A stretch of DNA of 6,409 nt from Patescibacteria group bacterium (GTDB taxonomy: Bacteria; Patescibacteriota; Minisyncoccia; JAHCSD01): positions 1 through 6,409 of the forward strand of contig JAHCSD010000042.1 of the NCBI GenBank assembly GCA_018609185.1, written 5' to 3'. The notes beneath the pieces were generated by a model that was not told where the DNA came from, made no database searches, and saw nothing but the letters and a program-made list of their open reading frames with translations. Position 1 is the first letter of the stretch. Each line of letters starts with the position of its first letter. Shown piece after piece: positions 1 to 6,071 of the stretch. Position numbers and translations under genes: made by a program.

Positions 1-1156
1 CGCGGGATCCCTTGCGTTTAATGCCTTAGACATCCATATCGAGCCGGAAGAAAACCATTCGAAAATTCGGTACCGCGTAGATGGTATTCTCAACGACATC
101 ATCTCCATCCCTCATCTCGTCCACGACCACCTGCTTTCACGAATTAAAATACTCTCCCACCTGCTTCTCAATGTTCATGATACGGCTCAAGACGGCCACT
201 TCACCATCAAAAGCGGAAACGAGGAAATAGAGATTCGCGTATCTATAATTCCTGCGGAATACAAAGAAAGCATCACCCTTCGAATCTTGAATCCCAAATT
301 ACTTCTTTCCATTACGGATCTCGGAATAAGAGAAGACCTGGAAAACCAAATTAAAGAAAAAATACGCGCCCCTTATGGTCTCATTTTGATTACCGGCCCT
401 ACGGGATCCGGAAAGACTACGACGCTCTATGCATTTATCGAGCATATAAAAAATCCGTCTATCAAAATCATAACCATAGAGGACCCTATTGAATATCGTA
501 TAGAAGGCGTGGCGCAAAGCCAAGTGAACCCCAAAAGGGGGTATGACTTCCCGCATGCGCTTCGCGCCATTTTACGACAAGACCCTGATGTCATCCTTGT
601 AGGAGAAATGAGAGATGTGGAAACGGTATCCACGAGTCTCAATGCGGCGCTCACCGGCCACATGGTATTTTCCACCCTCCATACCAATGATGCGGCCGGG
701 GCCATCCCGCGGCTGATTGATTTAAAAGCTAAACCATCGCTTATCTCCCCTGCGCTTGACGTAATCATTGCGCAGCGACTTGTGCGAAAACTTTGCCCCG
801 ACTGTAAAAAGGAAAAAACAATAACTGCTCAAGAGCTCAAAAAAATAAAAACATATTTCCGCGCTATTCCTCAAAAAATAAAAAAGGATGCTCGCAGCAT
901 CAAAGCGGGCGCCCGCATCTTCGAACCCGGGGGATGCCCGAAATGTCTTGGCGGAGGATATAAGGGAAGAGTTGGTATCTTTGAAGTTTTGATGGTAGAC
1001 GAAGAAATTGAGCGCATGATACTTTCTTCTCCCACGATTACTGATTTCAGGGAAAAAGCCAAGGAAAAGGGAATGGCTACTATGATGCAAGACGGACTTC
1101 TTAAAGTATTTAAAGGGATTACTTCTCTTGAAGAAATATTTCGCGTCACGCAATAA
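1..1156 (+). CDS. pilB: Type IV pilus / type II secretion assembly ATPase, PilB/GspE family (5' end outside window)
   Basis: This is a hexameric cytoplasmic ATPase that powers pilin polymerisation at the inner membrane. The frame is open from base 2, giving 384 visible residues, so the TTG at 287 is not the real start: conserved sequence lies before it. Visible motifs, numbered in the fragment, are LDIHIEP (9-15) and RYRVDG (23-28) of the N2 domain, Walker A GPTGSGKTTT (132-141), the Asp box IEDPIEY (159-165), Walker B DVILVGEMRD (196-205) and the His box ending STLHTNDA (about 218-231). A CxxC...CxxC zinc site (265/268 and 312/315) favours PilB/GspE over the retraction ATPase PilT. The usual ASDIHIEP motif reads ALDIHIEP here. 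The spacer between the two Cys pairs is long and lysine-rich. It is a clear paralogue of the ATPase at 4062-5783. The stop codon overlaps the U-tract of the terminator of the minus-strand RNA gene. Assignment to pilus rather than secretion is an inference. Confidence 0.93.
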   Translation, partial: AGSLAFNALDIHIEPEENHSKIRYRVDGILNDIISIPHLVHDHLLSRIKILSHLLLNVHDTAQDGHFTIKSGNEEIEIRVSIIPAEYKESITLRILNPKLLLSITDLGIREDLENQIKEKIRAPYGLILITGPTGSGKTTTLYAFIEHIKNPSIKIITIEDPIEYRIEGVAQSQVNPKRGYDFPHALRAILRQDPDVILVGEMRDVETVSTSLNAALTGHMVFSTLHTNDAAGAIPRLIDLKAKPSLISPALDVIIAQRLVRKLCPDCKKEKTITAQELKKIKTYFRAIPQKIKKDARSIKAGARIFEPGGCPKCLGGGYKGRVGIFEVLMVDEEIERMILSSPTITDFREKAKEKGMATMMQDGLLKVFKGITSLEEIFRVTQ

Positions 1157-1182
1157 AAAATCCCCATTACGAAGTAATGGGG
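1155..1182 (-). terminator. Intrinsic terminator of the minus-strand RNA gene
   Basis: A perfect 9-bp stem (1162-1170 with 1174-1182) with a 3-base loop is followed on the minus strand by six T residues (1160-1155). On the + strand the hairpin has no T-run after it, so it is directional and terminates the RNA rather than pilB. The T-run overlaps the pilB TAA codon. Confidence 0.85.
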
Positions 1183-1385
1183 TGACAGTAACCCCTAAGC
1201 TGTAGGCAAGATTTCCCGCAAAACGGGAAAGTTAGAGCATCTCCGAGTAATACCCCAGCCCTCTCGAGACCAATGAAGGAATCAGTGCTCTCCAGAAGGC
1301 CAGGGTACCCATCAAGAAAAACCCCGATTGAGATCTAAAACCCGAAACCTCAATTGCCTACAGTTTAGGAGCTATTCTCTAAAAC
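1156..1385 (-). ncRNA. Structured non-coding RNA of about 230 nt, possibly 6S-like
   Basis: The stretch between pilB and ruvB has no credible ORF but forms a full RNA gene on the minus strand, with a near-consensus promoter at 1391-1419 and an intrinsic terminator at 1155-1182. Folding by eye gives a long closing stem: 1354-1374 pairs with 1189-1209, 21 positions with one mismatch and two G-U pairs. Inside are a hairpin with a 16-nt loop (stem 1327-1332/1349-1354, loop 1333-1348), a 12-bp arm (1296-1307 with 1251-1262) and a 7-bp hairpin (1212-1218/1224-1230). The length, the long closing stem and the hairpin on the 3' inner side recall 6S RNA, the RNA polymerase-binding regulator. However, I see no diagnostic sequence block, and the branched interior is not textbook 6S. 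I do not recognise conserved blocks of tmRNA, SRP RNA or RNase P RNA. The gene itself is well supported; its family is not. Confidence 0.72.
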
Positions 1386-1390
1386 AGTTC

Positions 1391-1419
1391 ATATTAACAA
1401 AATAAAGCATGTCTGTCAA
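1391..1419 (-). promoter_or_regulatory. Sigma70-type promoter of the 1156-1385 RNA
   Basis: On the minus strand a perfect -35 TTGACA (1419-1414) is followed by a 17-base spacer and the -10 box TAATAT (1396-1391). Transcription is expected to start near 1385. The -35 box lies within codons 2-4 of ruvB and the -10 box just upstream of the ruvB ATG. The ruvB start and the RNA promoter therefore overlap on opposite strands and may interfere with each other. Confidence 0.8.
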
Positions 1420-2416
1420 GTCTTTTAACGCAAAAAAGGAAGAAAGAGCCTTTGACCTAAGCCTACGCCCCCAGGTATGGGATGATTATATCGGCCAGGG
1501 AAAAATAAAGAAGAATCTTAAAATTTTTCTTGCGGCAGCGAAGAAGAGAGGTGAGCCGCTCGAACACGTGCTTCTTTATGGCCCGGCGGGTCTTGGGAAA
1601 AGCAGTCTAGCACATATTATCGGCCAGGAAATGCAGGCTAATGTCCGCGTTACTTCGGGTCCCGCCATTGAAAAAGCAGGAGACCTTGGCTCTATTCTCA
1701 CCAATCTTTCCGAGGGAGACATACTCTTTATTGATGAAGCCCACCGTTTAAATAAGGCGATCGAAGAAATTCTCTATCCTGCCATGGAAGATTATAAATT
1801 AGATATTATAATCGGGAAGGGCCCCTCCGCACGCATTTTAGAACTCAAGCTGCCCCGTTTTACGTTGATTGCCGCTACCACGCGTATCGGGCTTCTCTCT
1901 GGCCCTCTCAGAAGCCGCTTCGGAGACACGTACAAGCTTGCGTTTTATGAAACAAAAGAAATCAAACAAATCATTGCGCGGTCCGCACGTATTCTGAGAG
2001 TCAAAATAGATGAGGAAGGCCTTACTATAATTGCCCAGTCCTCCCGGCAAACACCCCGGGTCGCGAACAGGCTCTTAAAACGGGTAAGAGATTATGCTGA
2101 AGTTGAAGGCGTGGGAATAATCAACCGTACTATCGCGCAAAACGCGTTACGCATGCTCGAAGTAGACACGCTCGGACTTGAAGAAACCGACAGAAAAATT
2201 CTGGATGTGATTATTAACAAATTTTCTGGCGGGCCTGTAGGTGTTAAAACCTTGGCAGCTGCTACGTCCGAAGAGGAAGATACCATCGAATCCGTATACG
2301 AGCCCTACCTGTTACAGCTTGGCTTTATCGAACGAACCCCCCGGGGAAGAAAAGCCACAAAATCCGCATACGAACATTTGGGGATTCCGGTAGAAAAAGA
2401 AGAACGGCTCCTATAA
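1409..2416 (+). CDS. ruvB: Holliday junction branch migration ATPase RuvB
   Basis: RuvB is the AAA+ motor that, with RuvA, drives branch migration of Holliday junctions in recombinational repair. The 335-residue length is normal for the family. Visible are the N-terminal LRP...YIGQ motif (19-30), Walker A GPAGLGKS (58-65), the family block [12 protein letters not shown] (82-93), Walker [10 protein letters not shown] (106-114), YPAMED (123-128), the sensor 1 region ATTR (156-159), the arginine-finger region LRSRF (167-171), the sensor 2 region TPRVANRLL (215-223), and the C-terminal winged helix with FSGGPVG and [10 protein letters not shown] (about 298-307). Small departures are Ala for the usual second Pro and Ser for Thr in the P-loop, and DEAH for the usual DEIH; all look tolerable. 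The ATG at 1409 gives a proper N-terminus. No Shine-Dalgarno sequence is visible. ruvA and ruvC are not in the window. The first codons overlap the divergent RNA promoter. Confidence 0.97.
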   Translation: MSVKSFNAKKEERAFDLSLRPQVWDDYIGQGKIKKNLKIFLAAAKKRGEPLEHVLLYGPAGLGKSSLAHIIGQEMQANVRVTSGPAIEKAGDLGSILTNLSEGDILFIDEAHRLNKAIEEILYPAMEDYKLDIIIGKGPSARILELKLPRFTLIAATTRIGLLSGPLRSRFGDTYKLAFYETKEIKQIIARSARILRVKIDEEGLTIIAQSSRQTPRVANRLLKRVRDYAEVEGVGIINRTIAQNALRMLEVDTLGLEETDRKILDVIINKFSGGPVGVKTLAAATSEEEDTIESVYEPYLLQLGFIERTPRGRKATKSAYEHLGIPVEKEERLL

Positions 2417-2440
2417 AAATGAGTGTGGATTATATTAATG

Positions 2441-2490
2441 ATGGTCGATTCACCGATGGTTGGTTAATCAGTTAATCTACCATCAACCAT
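2441..2490. repeat. Short-motif repeat tract with a 13-bp hairpin between ruvB and the next gene
   Basis: The tract repeats GATGGT and its complement ACCATC several times. A hairpin pairs 2455-2467 with 2472-2484 (13 positions, one mismatch, one G-U, loop TCAG). No T-run follows on either strand, so it is not a classical terminator. The composition resembles the degenerate tract at 5787-5819. Its role is unknown. Confidence 0.55.
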
Positions 2491-2532
2491 CAAGAACCTA
2501 CTATTCGTATTATTGGCATACACTAGCATCAC

Positions 2533-2739
2533 ATGTTCCCATTAGCCCTCATAGCTTTTTTTTCTCTCATTGCGATGTATATCGCGCTCGCCATTACGAT
2601 TGTATATCATGTCAAGAAGTTTGATGTTGACGATAAAACCGCGAAACGAGCCATTCTTCTTTTCTCGAGTATTTCGTTTCTCTTAATTGTCTTTGCGACT
2701 TTCGTGTTTTTTAATATATCGTGGGAAACATTATTATAA
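2533..2739 (+). CDS. Small two-helix membrane protein of unknown function
   Basis: I do not recognise a named family. The 68-residue product has two hydrophobic segments, about residues 4-25 and 41-64. They are separated by a charged loop (about YHVKKFDVDDKTAKR, 25-39), and the protein ends in a short tail with a Trp (SWETLL). The loop carries more Lys/Arg than acid near the helices, which suggests a helical hairpin with the loop in the cytoplasm. It lies 116 bases after ruvB on the same strand and 145 bases before the PH-domain gene. It is probably co-transcribed with the PH-domain gene, because element A spans the whole gap and mirrors the spacer in the pilB operon. No clear ribosome binding site is seen. 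Similar short two-helix proteins are, from memory, common as hypothetical proteins in Parcubacteria. Confidence 0.78.
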   Translation: MFPLALIAFFSLIAMYIALAITIVYHVKKFDVDDKTAKRAILLFSSISFLLIVFATFVFFNISWETLL

Positions 2740-2884
2740 CGACTTTGTCCAAGAGCGAAGCGATTGGATACAAAGGCGTTACCCCGTTAGATAGAGCTCG
2801 CCAGAGCTCGCTCATCTAACGGGGTGCTCAATTTACTAACAACTCAACAGCACCCTTCGGGTTTGTCTCGTTGAAAAAATTGGC
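2740..2884 (+). promoter_or_regulatory. Structured intercistronic leader, copy A
   Basis: This element fills the whole gap between the small membrane protein stop and the PH-domain ATG. It contains three successive foldable parts. Hairpin 1 pairs CTTTGT (2743-2748) and CCAA (2749-2752) with TTGG (2764-2767) and ACAAAG (2770-2775), with a 2-base bulge. Hairpin 2 has a perfect 12-bp outer stem (2781-2792 with 2814-2825) plus an inner GAGC/GCTC stem. Hairpin 3 pairs 2826-2834 with 2876-2884 and ends directly at the start codon; a C(TTCG)G tetraloop lies inside it. Copy B at 3890-4061, in front of the response regulator on the other strand, has the same order of parts, with identical runs of 19 and 30 bases. 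It may be an RNA element acting on translation, processing or stability, or a palindromic repeat that spread with its flanks. Confidence 0.65.
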
Positions 2885-3430
2885 ATGGCTATTCATCTTA
2901 GTCCAGGAGAAAAAATACTGATTAAGACCGGGCGTCACCGCTTTATTTGGTACGGTAAACTCGGGCAGATCGTAACTATCTTTATTTTTGTTCTCGCTAT
3001 TTTCATATTAGCTTTCACATTCCTTCCGTTTGAAAGCCCGATGCGCGGCATGCTGCTCCTTACCCTTATTCTCTTTACTCTTTTTCTCTGGGCGTACACG
3101 TTTACGATATGGCTCGATTTTCATCTCGATGCCTGGGTGATCACCACCGAGCGAATAATCGATACCGAGCTTTTGGGTCTTTTCCGGCATGAGGTTTCTG
3201 AGTTTAAACTGTCACGTATTCAGGATATCAGTATCGATACGCATGGCATTTTTGCCAACATACTCAACTACGGAGATATTCATATCCAAACTGCCGGTGC
3301 GGCCCGGCAGTTTGTGTTTTGGCAGGTCCCTGATCCTAAAACAATTAAAAAAGTAATGCTTGAGGCGTACGACAACTATATGGTTGAACATCTCACGCAT
3401 AAACATGACGAGGCAAAAAGCGGGCTGTAA
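2885..3430 (+). CDS. Membrane protein with bacterial PH-like domain (bPH2 / YdbS-like, DUF304)
   Basis: The 181-residue protein begins with a short cytoplasmic stretch (HLSPGEKILIKTGRHRF, residues 4-20), then has two transmembrane segments at about 26-48 and 54-77. A C-terminal bacterial PH-like domain follows (about 82-165). Its diagnostic block is WVITTERII followed by FRHEVSEFKLSRIQDISID, then NILNYGDIHIQTAG (126-138). This is the usual layout of bPH2/YdbS-type proteins: two helices and one PH-like fold on the cytoplasmic side. Molecular function is not established for most of them, so none is assigned. The His-rich tail (HLTHKHDEAK) is unremarkable. The ATG follows AAAATTGGC, the same nine bases that precede the response regulator ATG. 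There is no Shine-Dalgarno sequence. The gene converges with the response regulator across a shared terminator. Confidence 0.88.
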   Translation: MAIHLSPGEKILIKTGRHRFIWYGKLGQIVTIFIFVLAIFILAFTFLPFESPMRGMLLLTLILFTLFLWAYTFTIWLDFHLDAWVITTERIIDTELLGLFRHEVSEFKLSRIQDISIDTHGIFANILNYGDIHIQTAGAARQFVFWQVPDPKTIKKVMLEAYDNYMVEHLTHKHDEAKSGL

Positions 3431-3461
3431 AATATCCTCTCTCCAGTAACCGTAATCATTA

Positions 3462-3492
3462 AAAAACATCCTCCTTCCCGGAGGATGTTTTT
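3462..3492. terminator. Bidirectional intrinsic terminator
   Basis: An 8-bp GC-containing stem (3467-3474 with 3480-3487) with a 5-base loop is flanked by five A on the left and five T on the right. It can therefore terminate both the PH-domain transcript from the left and the response regulator transcript from the right. Confidence 0.9.
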
Positions 3493-3520
3493 GTATTCCA
3501 CAAAGCGACAAACCTATATA

Positions 3521-3889
3521 TTATTTCGGCATATGTTTTTCTACCGCCCCTATTAAATCGTCAATGCCGGTGTCTGACTTGAAAAGATAGCCTGAAGCCC
3601 CCAGGCGCAATGCCTCTTTTACGTCCTCGTCTTGCTCAAGAATAGTGAGGACAAGAACCGGGATTTGTTTTGTCTTAGAATCCGTCTTTAATTGCCGCAG
3701 AATTTCAAAACCGCTCATACCGGGCAAAATTAAATCCAATATGACAAGACTGGGTTTTTCTTCTCCGACCCTTCGCAAACCTTCTGAGCCTTCCGCGGCA
3801 ACAGAAACTTTGTAGCCTTCCTTTTCAAGCCGCTGAAAGTAAATTTTAGAAAGCGAAGGATCGTCTTCAATGAGAAAAATTTTCTTCAT
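3521..3889 (-). CDS. Single-domain response regulator (CheY/PilH-like receiver)
   Basis: The 122-residue protein is a receiver domain with no output domain. The acidic pair is D9-D10 in IFLIEDDPS, the phospho-acceptor is D52 in VILDLILPGMSG, the switch residue is T82 in VLVLT, and the conserved lysine is K104 in GYLFKSD. It should accept phosphate from a histidine kinase that is not in the window and signal by protein contact. I chose the ATG at 3889 because it places IFLIEDD right at the N-terminus, as in the family. A GTG at 3934 would add 15 residues coded partly by the repeat and is unlikely. It lies 172 bases downstream of the pilus ATPase on the same strand, with leader copy B between them. 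A role in pilus control (compare PilG/PilH) is plausible from this position but inferred. Confidence 0.93.
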   Translation of the reverse strand: MKKIFLIEDDPSLSKIYFQRLEKEGYKVSVAAEGSEGLRRVGEEKPSLVILDLILPGMSGFEILRQLKTDSKTKQIPVLVLTILEQDEDVKEALRLGASGYLFKSDTGIDDLIGAVEKHMPK

Positions 3890-4061
3890 GCCAATTTTGT
3901 CCGTGAGTTCACGAACGGTTATAAAATTGAGCACCCCGTTAGATGAGCGAGCTTGTTCACCCCATTAGATAGTTATCTAACGGGGCAGGCTCTATCTAAC
4001 GGGGTAAGGTTTTGTAACTAAATTTTCGTCGCCTACGGGCTTGAAAATTTAGACAAAGCCC
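3890..4061 (-). promoter_or_regulatory. Structured intercistronic leader, copy B (with nested extra hairpin)
   Basis: Read on the minus strand, it starts directly after the pilB stop and ends at the response regulator ATG. Hairpin 1 has a perfect 10-bp stem (4043-4052 with 4018-4027) extended by TTTGT/ACAAA (4057-4053 with 4015-4011). Hairpin 2 has the same perfect 12-bp outer stem as copy A (4005-3994 with 3944-3933), but its interior holds an additional related hairpin (3960-3971 with 3974-3985). Hairpin 3 pairs 3932-3923 with 3898-3890 with one bulge, next to the ATG. Thirty bases (3924-3953) and nineteen bases (3989-4007) are identical to copy A. No obvious promoter is seen, so co-transcription with pilB is likely. 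Confidence 0.65.
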
Positions 4062-5783
4062 TTATGCGACGGTGGCACGGAACACTTCTTCAAGTGTGGT
4101 AAGCCCCAGTATGGCTTTCCCGAACCCATCCTGGAACATGGTAATCATTCCGTCTTGTATCGCTTGCTCCCGAATCATGATCGCATCGGCGCGTTTACTT
4201 ATCAGATGACGAAGCTGGGGGCTTACCTCCAAAGCCTCGAAGATCCCCACTCGCCCGCGATATCCCGTCCCTCCGCAGGCATAACATCCTTTTCCTTTGT
4301 AAAATCTCACCATTTTCAAGGGATCATCTGTTTTTGATAAGATCCCTCTTTTTTGAAGGATGGTTATGGTTGAGGGTAAATCAAAAACCTTTTTAAGCTT
4401 TCTGAAATCCGATTCTTTGGCGGGAGTGCTTACCAGGCATATTTTGCAGACTCTCCGTACGAGTCTCTGCGCAATAACCAGGCTAAGAGTGGATGAGACA
4501 AGATATGGTTCAATGCCAATATCGAGAAGCCGAACTGCGGCCCCGGGAGCATCATTGGTATGAAGCGAAGAAAGGATAAGACGGCCGATAAGCGTTGCCT
4601 GGATCCCTGCCCGTGCAGTCTCCAGATCCCGGATCTCTCCTACCATAACAATATCCGGGTCCTGACGCAAGATAGCGCGTACACCTACGGCAAACGTAAG
4701 CCCCACCTCAGGTTGTATCTGAATTTGGTTGATGCGCCTCACGACGTATTCAATAGGATCTTCAATGGTACTGATATTCACAATACTCACTTTATTTTCC
4801 GCAATTGTATGGAGCATACTATAAAGCGTTGTGGTTTTGCCCGAGCCCGTGGGCCCGGTCACTAAAATCATGCCGTAGGGCTTTTGGATGTTTCGTCCTA
4901 TAGTCTCCAAATCATCGGGAGAAAATCCCAATTCCCGAAGGGCGGAAAGCCGTGCGCTCTTGACCAGTATCCTCATGGCTATTTTTTCTCCAAAAATTGT
5001 CGGAACAATCGAAACCCTGAAGTCAACTCCTTCTTTTTCTATCTTAAGCGTGAAGCGCCCGTCTTGAGGAACACGATGTTCGTCTATTTTAAGATCCGAG
5101 AGAATTTTGACTCGCGCGATGATACCAGCCTGAAGATTCTTGGGAAGAAACACGACATCGCGCAACATGCCGTCAATCCTGTATCGCACTACCACCTCGT
5201 CTTCCATGGTCTCAATATGAATGTCTGAAGCATTCGCCCACACCGCATATTCGATCACCGCATCAAGAATAGGAGAGATTGCCTCAACCGACGCTTCCTT
5301 TGCGGGAAGTTTTTTAAGCTCCGCTTTGATAATATTTTTTATTTCCTCCTCAATGCTTACACGATATCCAAACAAGGCCTTTTTAATCGCGTAGGGACTC
5401 GCAAGATGCGGTCTTACTTTAAGACTGGTTATTTTTTCAACCTGTTCTATGGTTTTGAGGTCATATGCCGCTATTGCCAGAAGCACCTCGCCTCCCATCT
5501 TCCCAAAAGGTATTACCTGGTTCGTTCTTGCAAATTTTTCCGGAATCAATTCTAACATACCGGGGGCAACCGCTTCTTTTTCCAGATCCACCCAGTCAAT
5601 TTTCAAATACTGAGAAATTGCTTCCAGGGCAAATCGATCCGTAACATAGTTCTTGGCAACGAGAAGCGCCTCAATTGGTTCGCGTGTTCGCTCGGAAACA
5701 GAAAACAGCCTCTCAAATTGCTCGGGAGTCAACACATTATGTTTTTCTATAAAAATTTCTTTTAATTCTTCTTTAGTAAGCAT
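4062..5783 (-). CDS. pilB: Type IV pilus / type II secretion assembly ATPase, PilB/GspE family (full length)
   Basis: This 573-residue protein is complete and of normal length for PilB. Residues about 1-150 form the N-terminal T2SSE/MshEN-like region (for example LLVAKNYVTDRFALEAISQY at 40-59). Then come the N2 domain with ASDIHIE (185-191) and RYRIDG (200-205), Walker A GPTGSGKTTT (310-319), Asp box TIEDPIEY (339-346), Walker B DIVMVGEIRD (377-386) and His box ending SSLHTNDA (about 399-412). The zinc-binding pairs are C446/C449 and C500/C503. The zinc site and the N-terminal domain mark it as the extension ATPase rather than PilT. The ATG at 5783 is the natural start, although no Shine-Dalgarno sequence precedes it. 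It follows the AbrB-like gene by 46 bases and is followed by the response regulator, so the three probably form one operon. The paralogue at the left edge is similar throughout the core. Confidence 0.96.
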   Translation of the reverse strand: MLTKEELKEIFIEKHNVLTPEQFERLFSVSERTREPIEALLVAKNYVTDRFALEAISQYLKIDWVDLEKEAVAPGMLELIPEKFARTNQVIPFGKMGGEVLLAIAAYDLKTIEQVEKITSLKVRPHLASPYAIKKALFGYRVSIEEEIKNIIKAELKKLPAKEASVEAISPILDAVIEYAVWANASDIHIETMEDEVVVRYRIDGMLRDVVFLPKNLQAGIIARVKILSDLKIDEHRVPQDGRFTLKIEKEGVDFRVSIVPTIFGEKIAMRILVKSARLSALRELGFSPDDLETIGRNIQKPYGMILVTGPTGSGKTTTLYSMLHTIAENKVSIVNISTIEDPIEYVVRRINQIQIQPEVGLTFAVGVRAILRQDPDIVMVGEIRDLETARAGIQATLIGRLILSSLHTNDAPGAAVRLLDIGIEPYLVSSTLSLVIAQRLVRRVCKICLVSTPAKESDFRKLKKVFDLPSTITILQKRGILSKTDDPLKMVRFYKGKGCYACGGTGYRGRVGIFEALEVSPQLRHLISKRADAIMIREQAIQDGMITMFQDGFGKAILGLTTLEEVFRATVA

Positions 5784-5786
5784 GCG

Positions 5787-5819
5787 TTAGTGGTTAGTGA
5801 CTAGTGATTGGTGGCTAGT
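5787..5819. repeat. Degenerate TTAGTG/CTAGTG short repeat tract
   Basis: The 46-base gap between the AbrB-like stop and the pilB start is mostly imperfect 7-8 base units of the type TTAGTGG, TTAGTGA, CTAGTGA. It is followed by a 6-bp hairpin (5816-5821 with 5827-5832) that overlaps the AbrB-like stop codon. The tract occupies the place where a ribosome binding site for pilB would be, and none is seen there. Confidence 0.6.
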
Positions 5820-5829
5820 CCGAGAGGGA

Positions 5830-5967
5830 CTATTTTTTCCAATCCTTAATGGTGATTGATTTGGTGCGATTGTTGACGCGGAGTTGGAGTTTTTGGCGCT
5901 CGCGCCAGCCGAATTTACGGATAACTGAAATGGGCAAGGTGATGCCGTAGCTTTTACCTCCGCTCAT
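5830..5967 (-). CDS. Very small AbrB/SpoVT-type DNA-binding protein (start uncertain)
   Basis: From the ATG at 5967 the product has 45 residues, including GGKSYGITLPISVIRKFGW and ending in KSITIKDWKK. The pattern GxSYxITLPxxxIRxxGW followed by a basic strand fits a swapped-hairpin AbrB fold, as in transcription regulators and antitoxins such as MazE. Family resemblance appears to continue upstream: the same frame reads ILEERNVRKLTK up to 6003, including the expected first strand RKLTK, but it offers only ATT as a start. An ATG at 6016 would join this frame if one G were removed from the GGGG run at 6011-6014. Either the gene starts at an unusual codon, has lost a base, or is truncated. It sits upstream of pilB on the same strand, downstream of a promoter and a 38-bp palindrome. 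No toxin partner is seen. Confidence 0.72.
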   Translation of the reverse strand: MSGGKSYGITLPISVIRKFGWRERQKLQLRVNNRTKSITIKDWKK

Positions 5968-6021
5968 CTTCGTAAGTTTTCGTACGTTTCGTTCTTCTAA
6001 AATCCCGTCTCCCCATTTTTA

Positions 6022-6059
6022 TAATGCCGTAATTAATGCCGGCATTAATTACGGCATTA
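6022..6059. promoter_or_regulatory. Perfect 38-bp palindrome, candidate operator of the AbrB-like gene
   Basis: Every base of 6022-6040 is complementary to its partner in 6041-6059, with no spacer. Each half carries the direct repeat TAATGCC, four bases, TAATGCC, so four half-sites are present. It lies just downstream of the candidate -10 box at 6072-6077 and just upstream of the AbrB-like coding frame. AbrB/MazE-type proteins commonly bind palindromes in their own promoter regions. In RNA it would form a strong hairpin close to the translation start. Confidence 0.7.
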
Positions 6060-6071
6060 ATGCTGTGATTC

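Noticed and set aside
287..1156. TTG at 287 as the start of the left ATPase
   Set aside because: The same frame is open to the window edge and codes conserved N2-domain motifs (LDIHIEP, RYRVDG) before the TTG, so the gene is cut by the window.
722..1167. Minus-strand ORFs opposite the left ATPase
   Set aside because: They lie fully antisense to well-conserved coding sequence and have no family signature.
1162..1182. Hairpin after pilB as a terminator for pilB
   Set aside because: No T-run follows on the + strand, while six T follow on the minus strand, so it serves the minus-strand RNA.
1189..1374. tmRNA, SRP RNA or RNase P RNA
   Set aside because: None of the conserved blocks I know for these RNAs is visible on either strand, and the length fits none of them well.
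3890..3934. GTG at 3934 as the start of the response regulator
   Set aside because: It lies inside the shared repeat. The receiver domain fits the family from the ATG at 3889, and copy A shows the same AAAATTGGC-ATG context.
2781..4005. CRISPR array or insertion-sequence ends
   Set aside because: The ACCCCGTTAGAT arms are few, irregularly spaced and palindromic. There are no regular spacers, no cas genes, no transposase and no target-site duplications.
4155..5228. Several + strand ORFs of 60-114 codons opposite pilB
   Set aside because: They are frame shadows of the minus-strand ATPase, whose motifs are continuous, and they show no recognisable domain.
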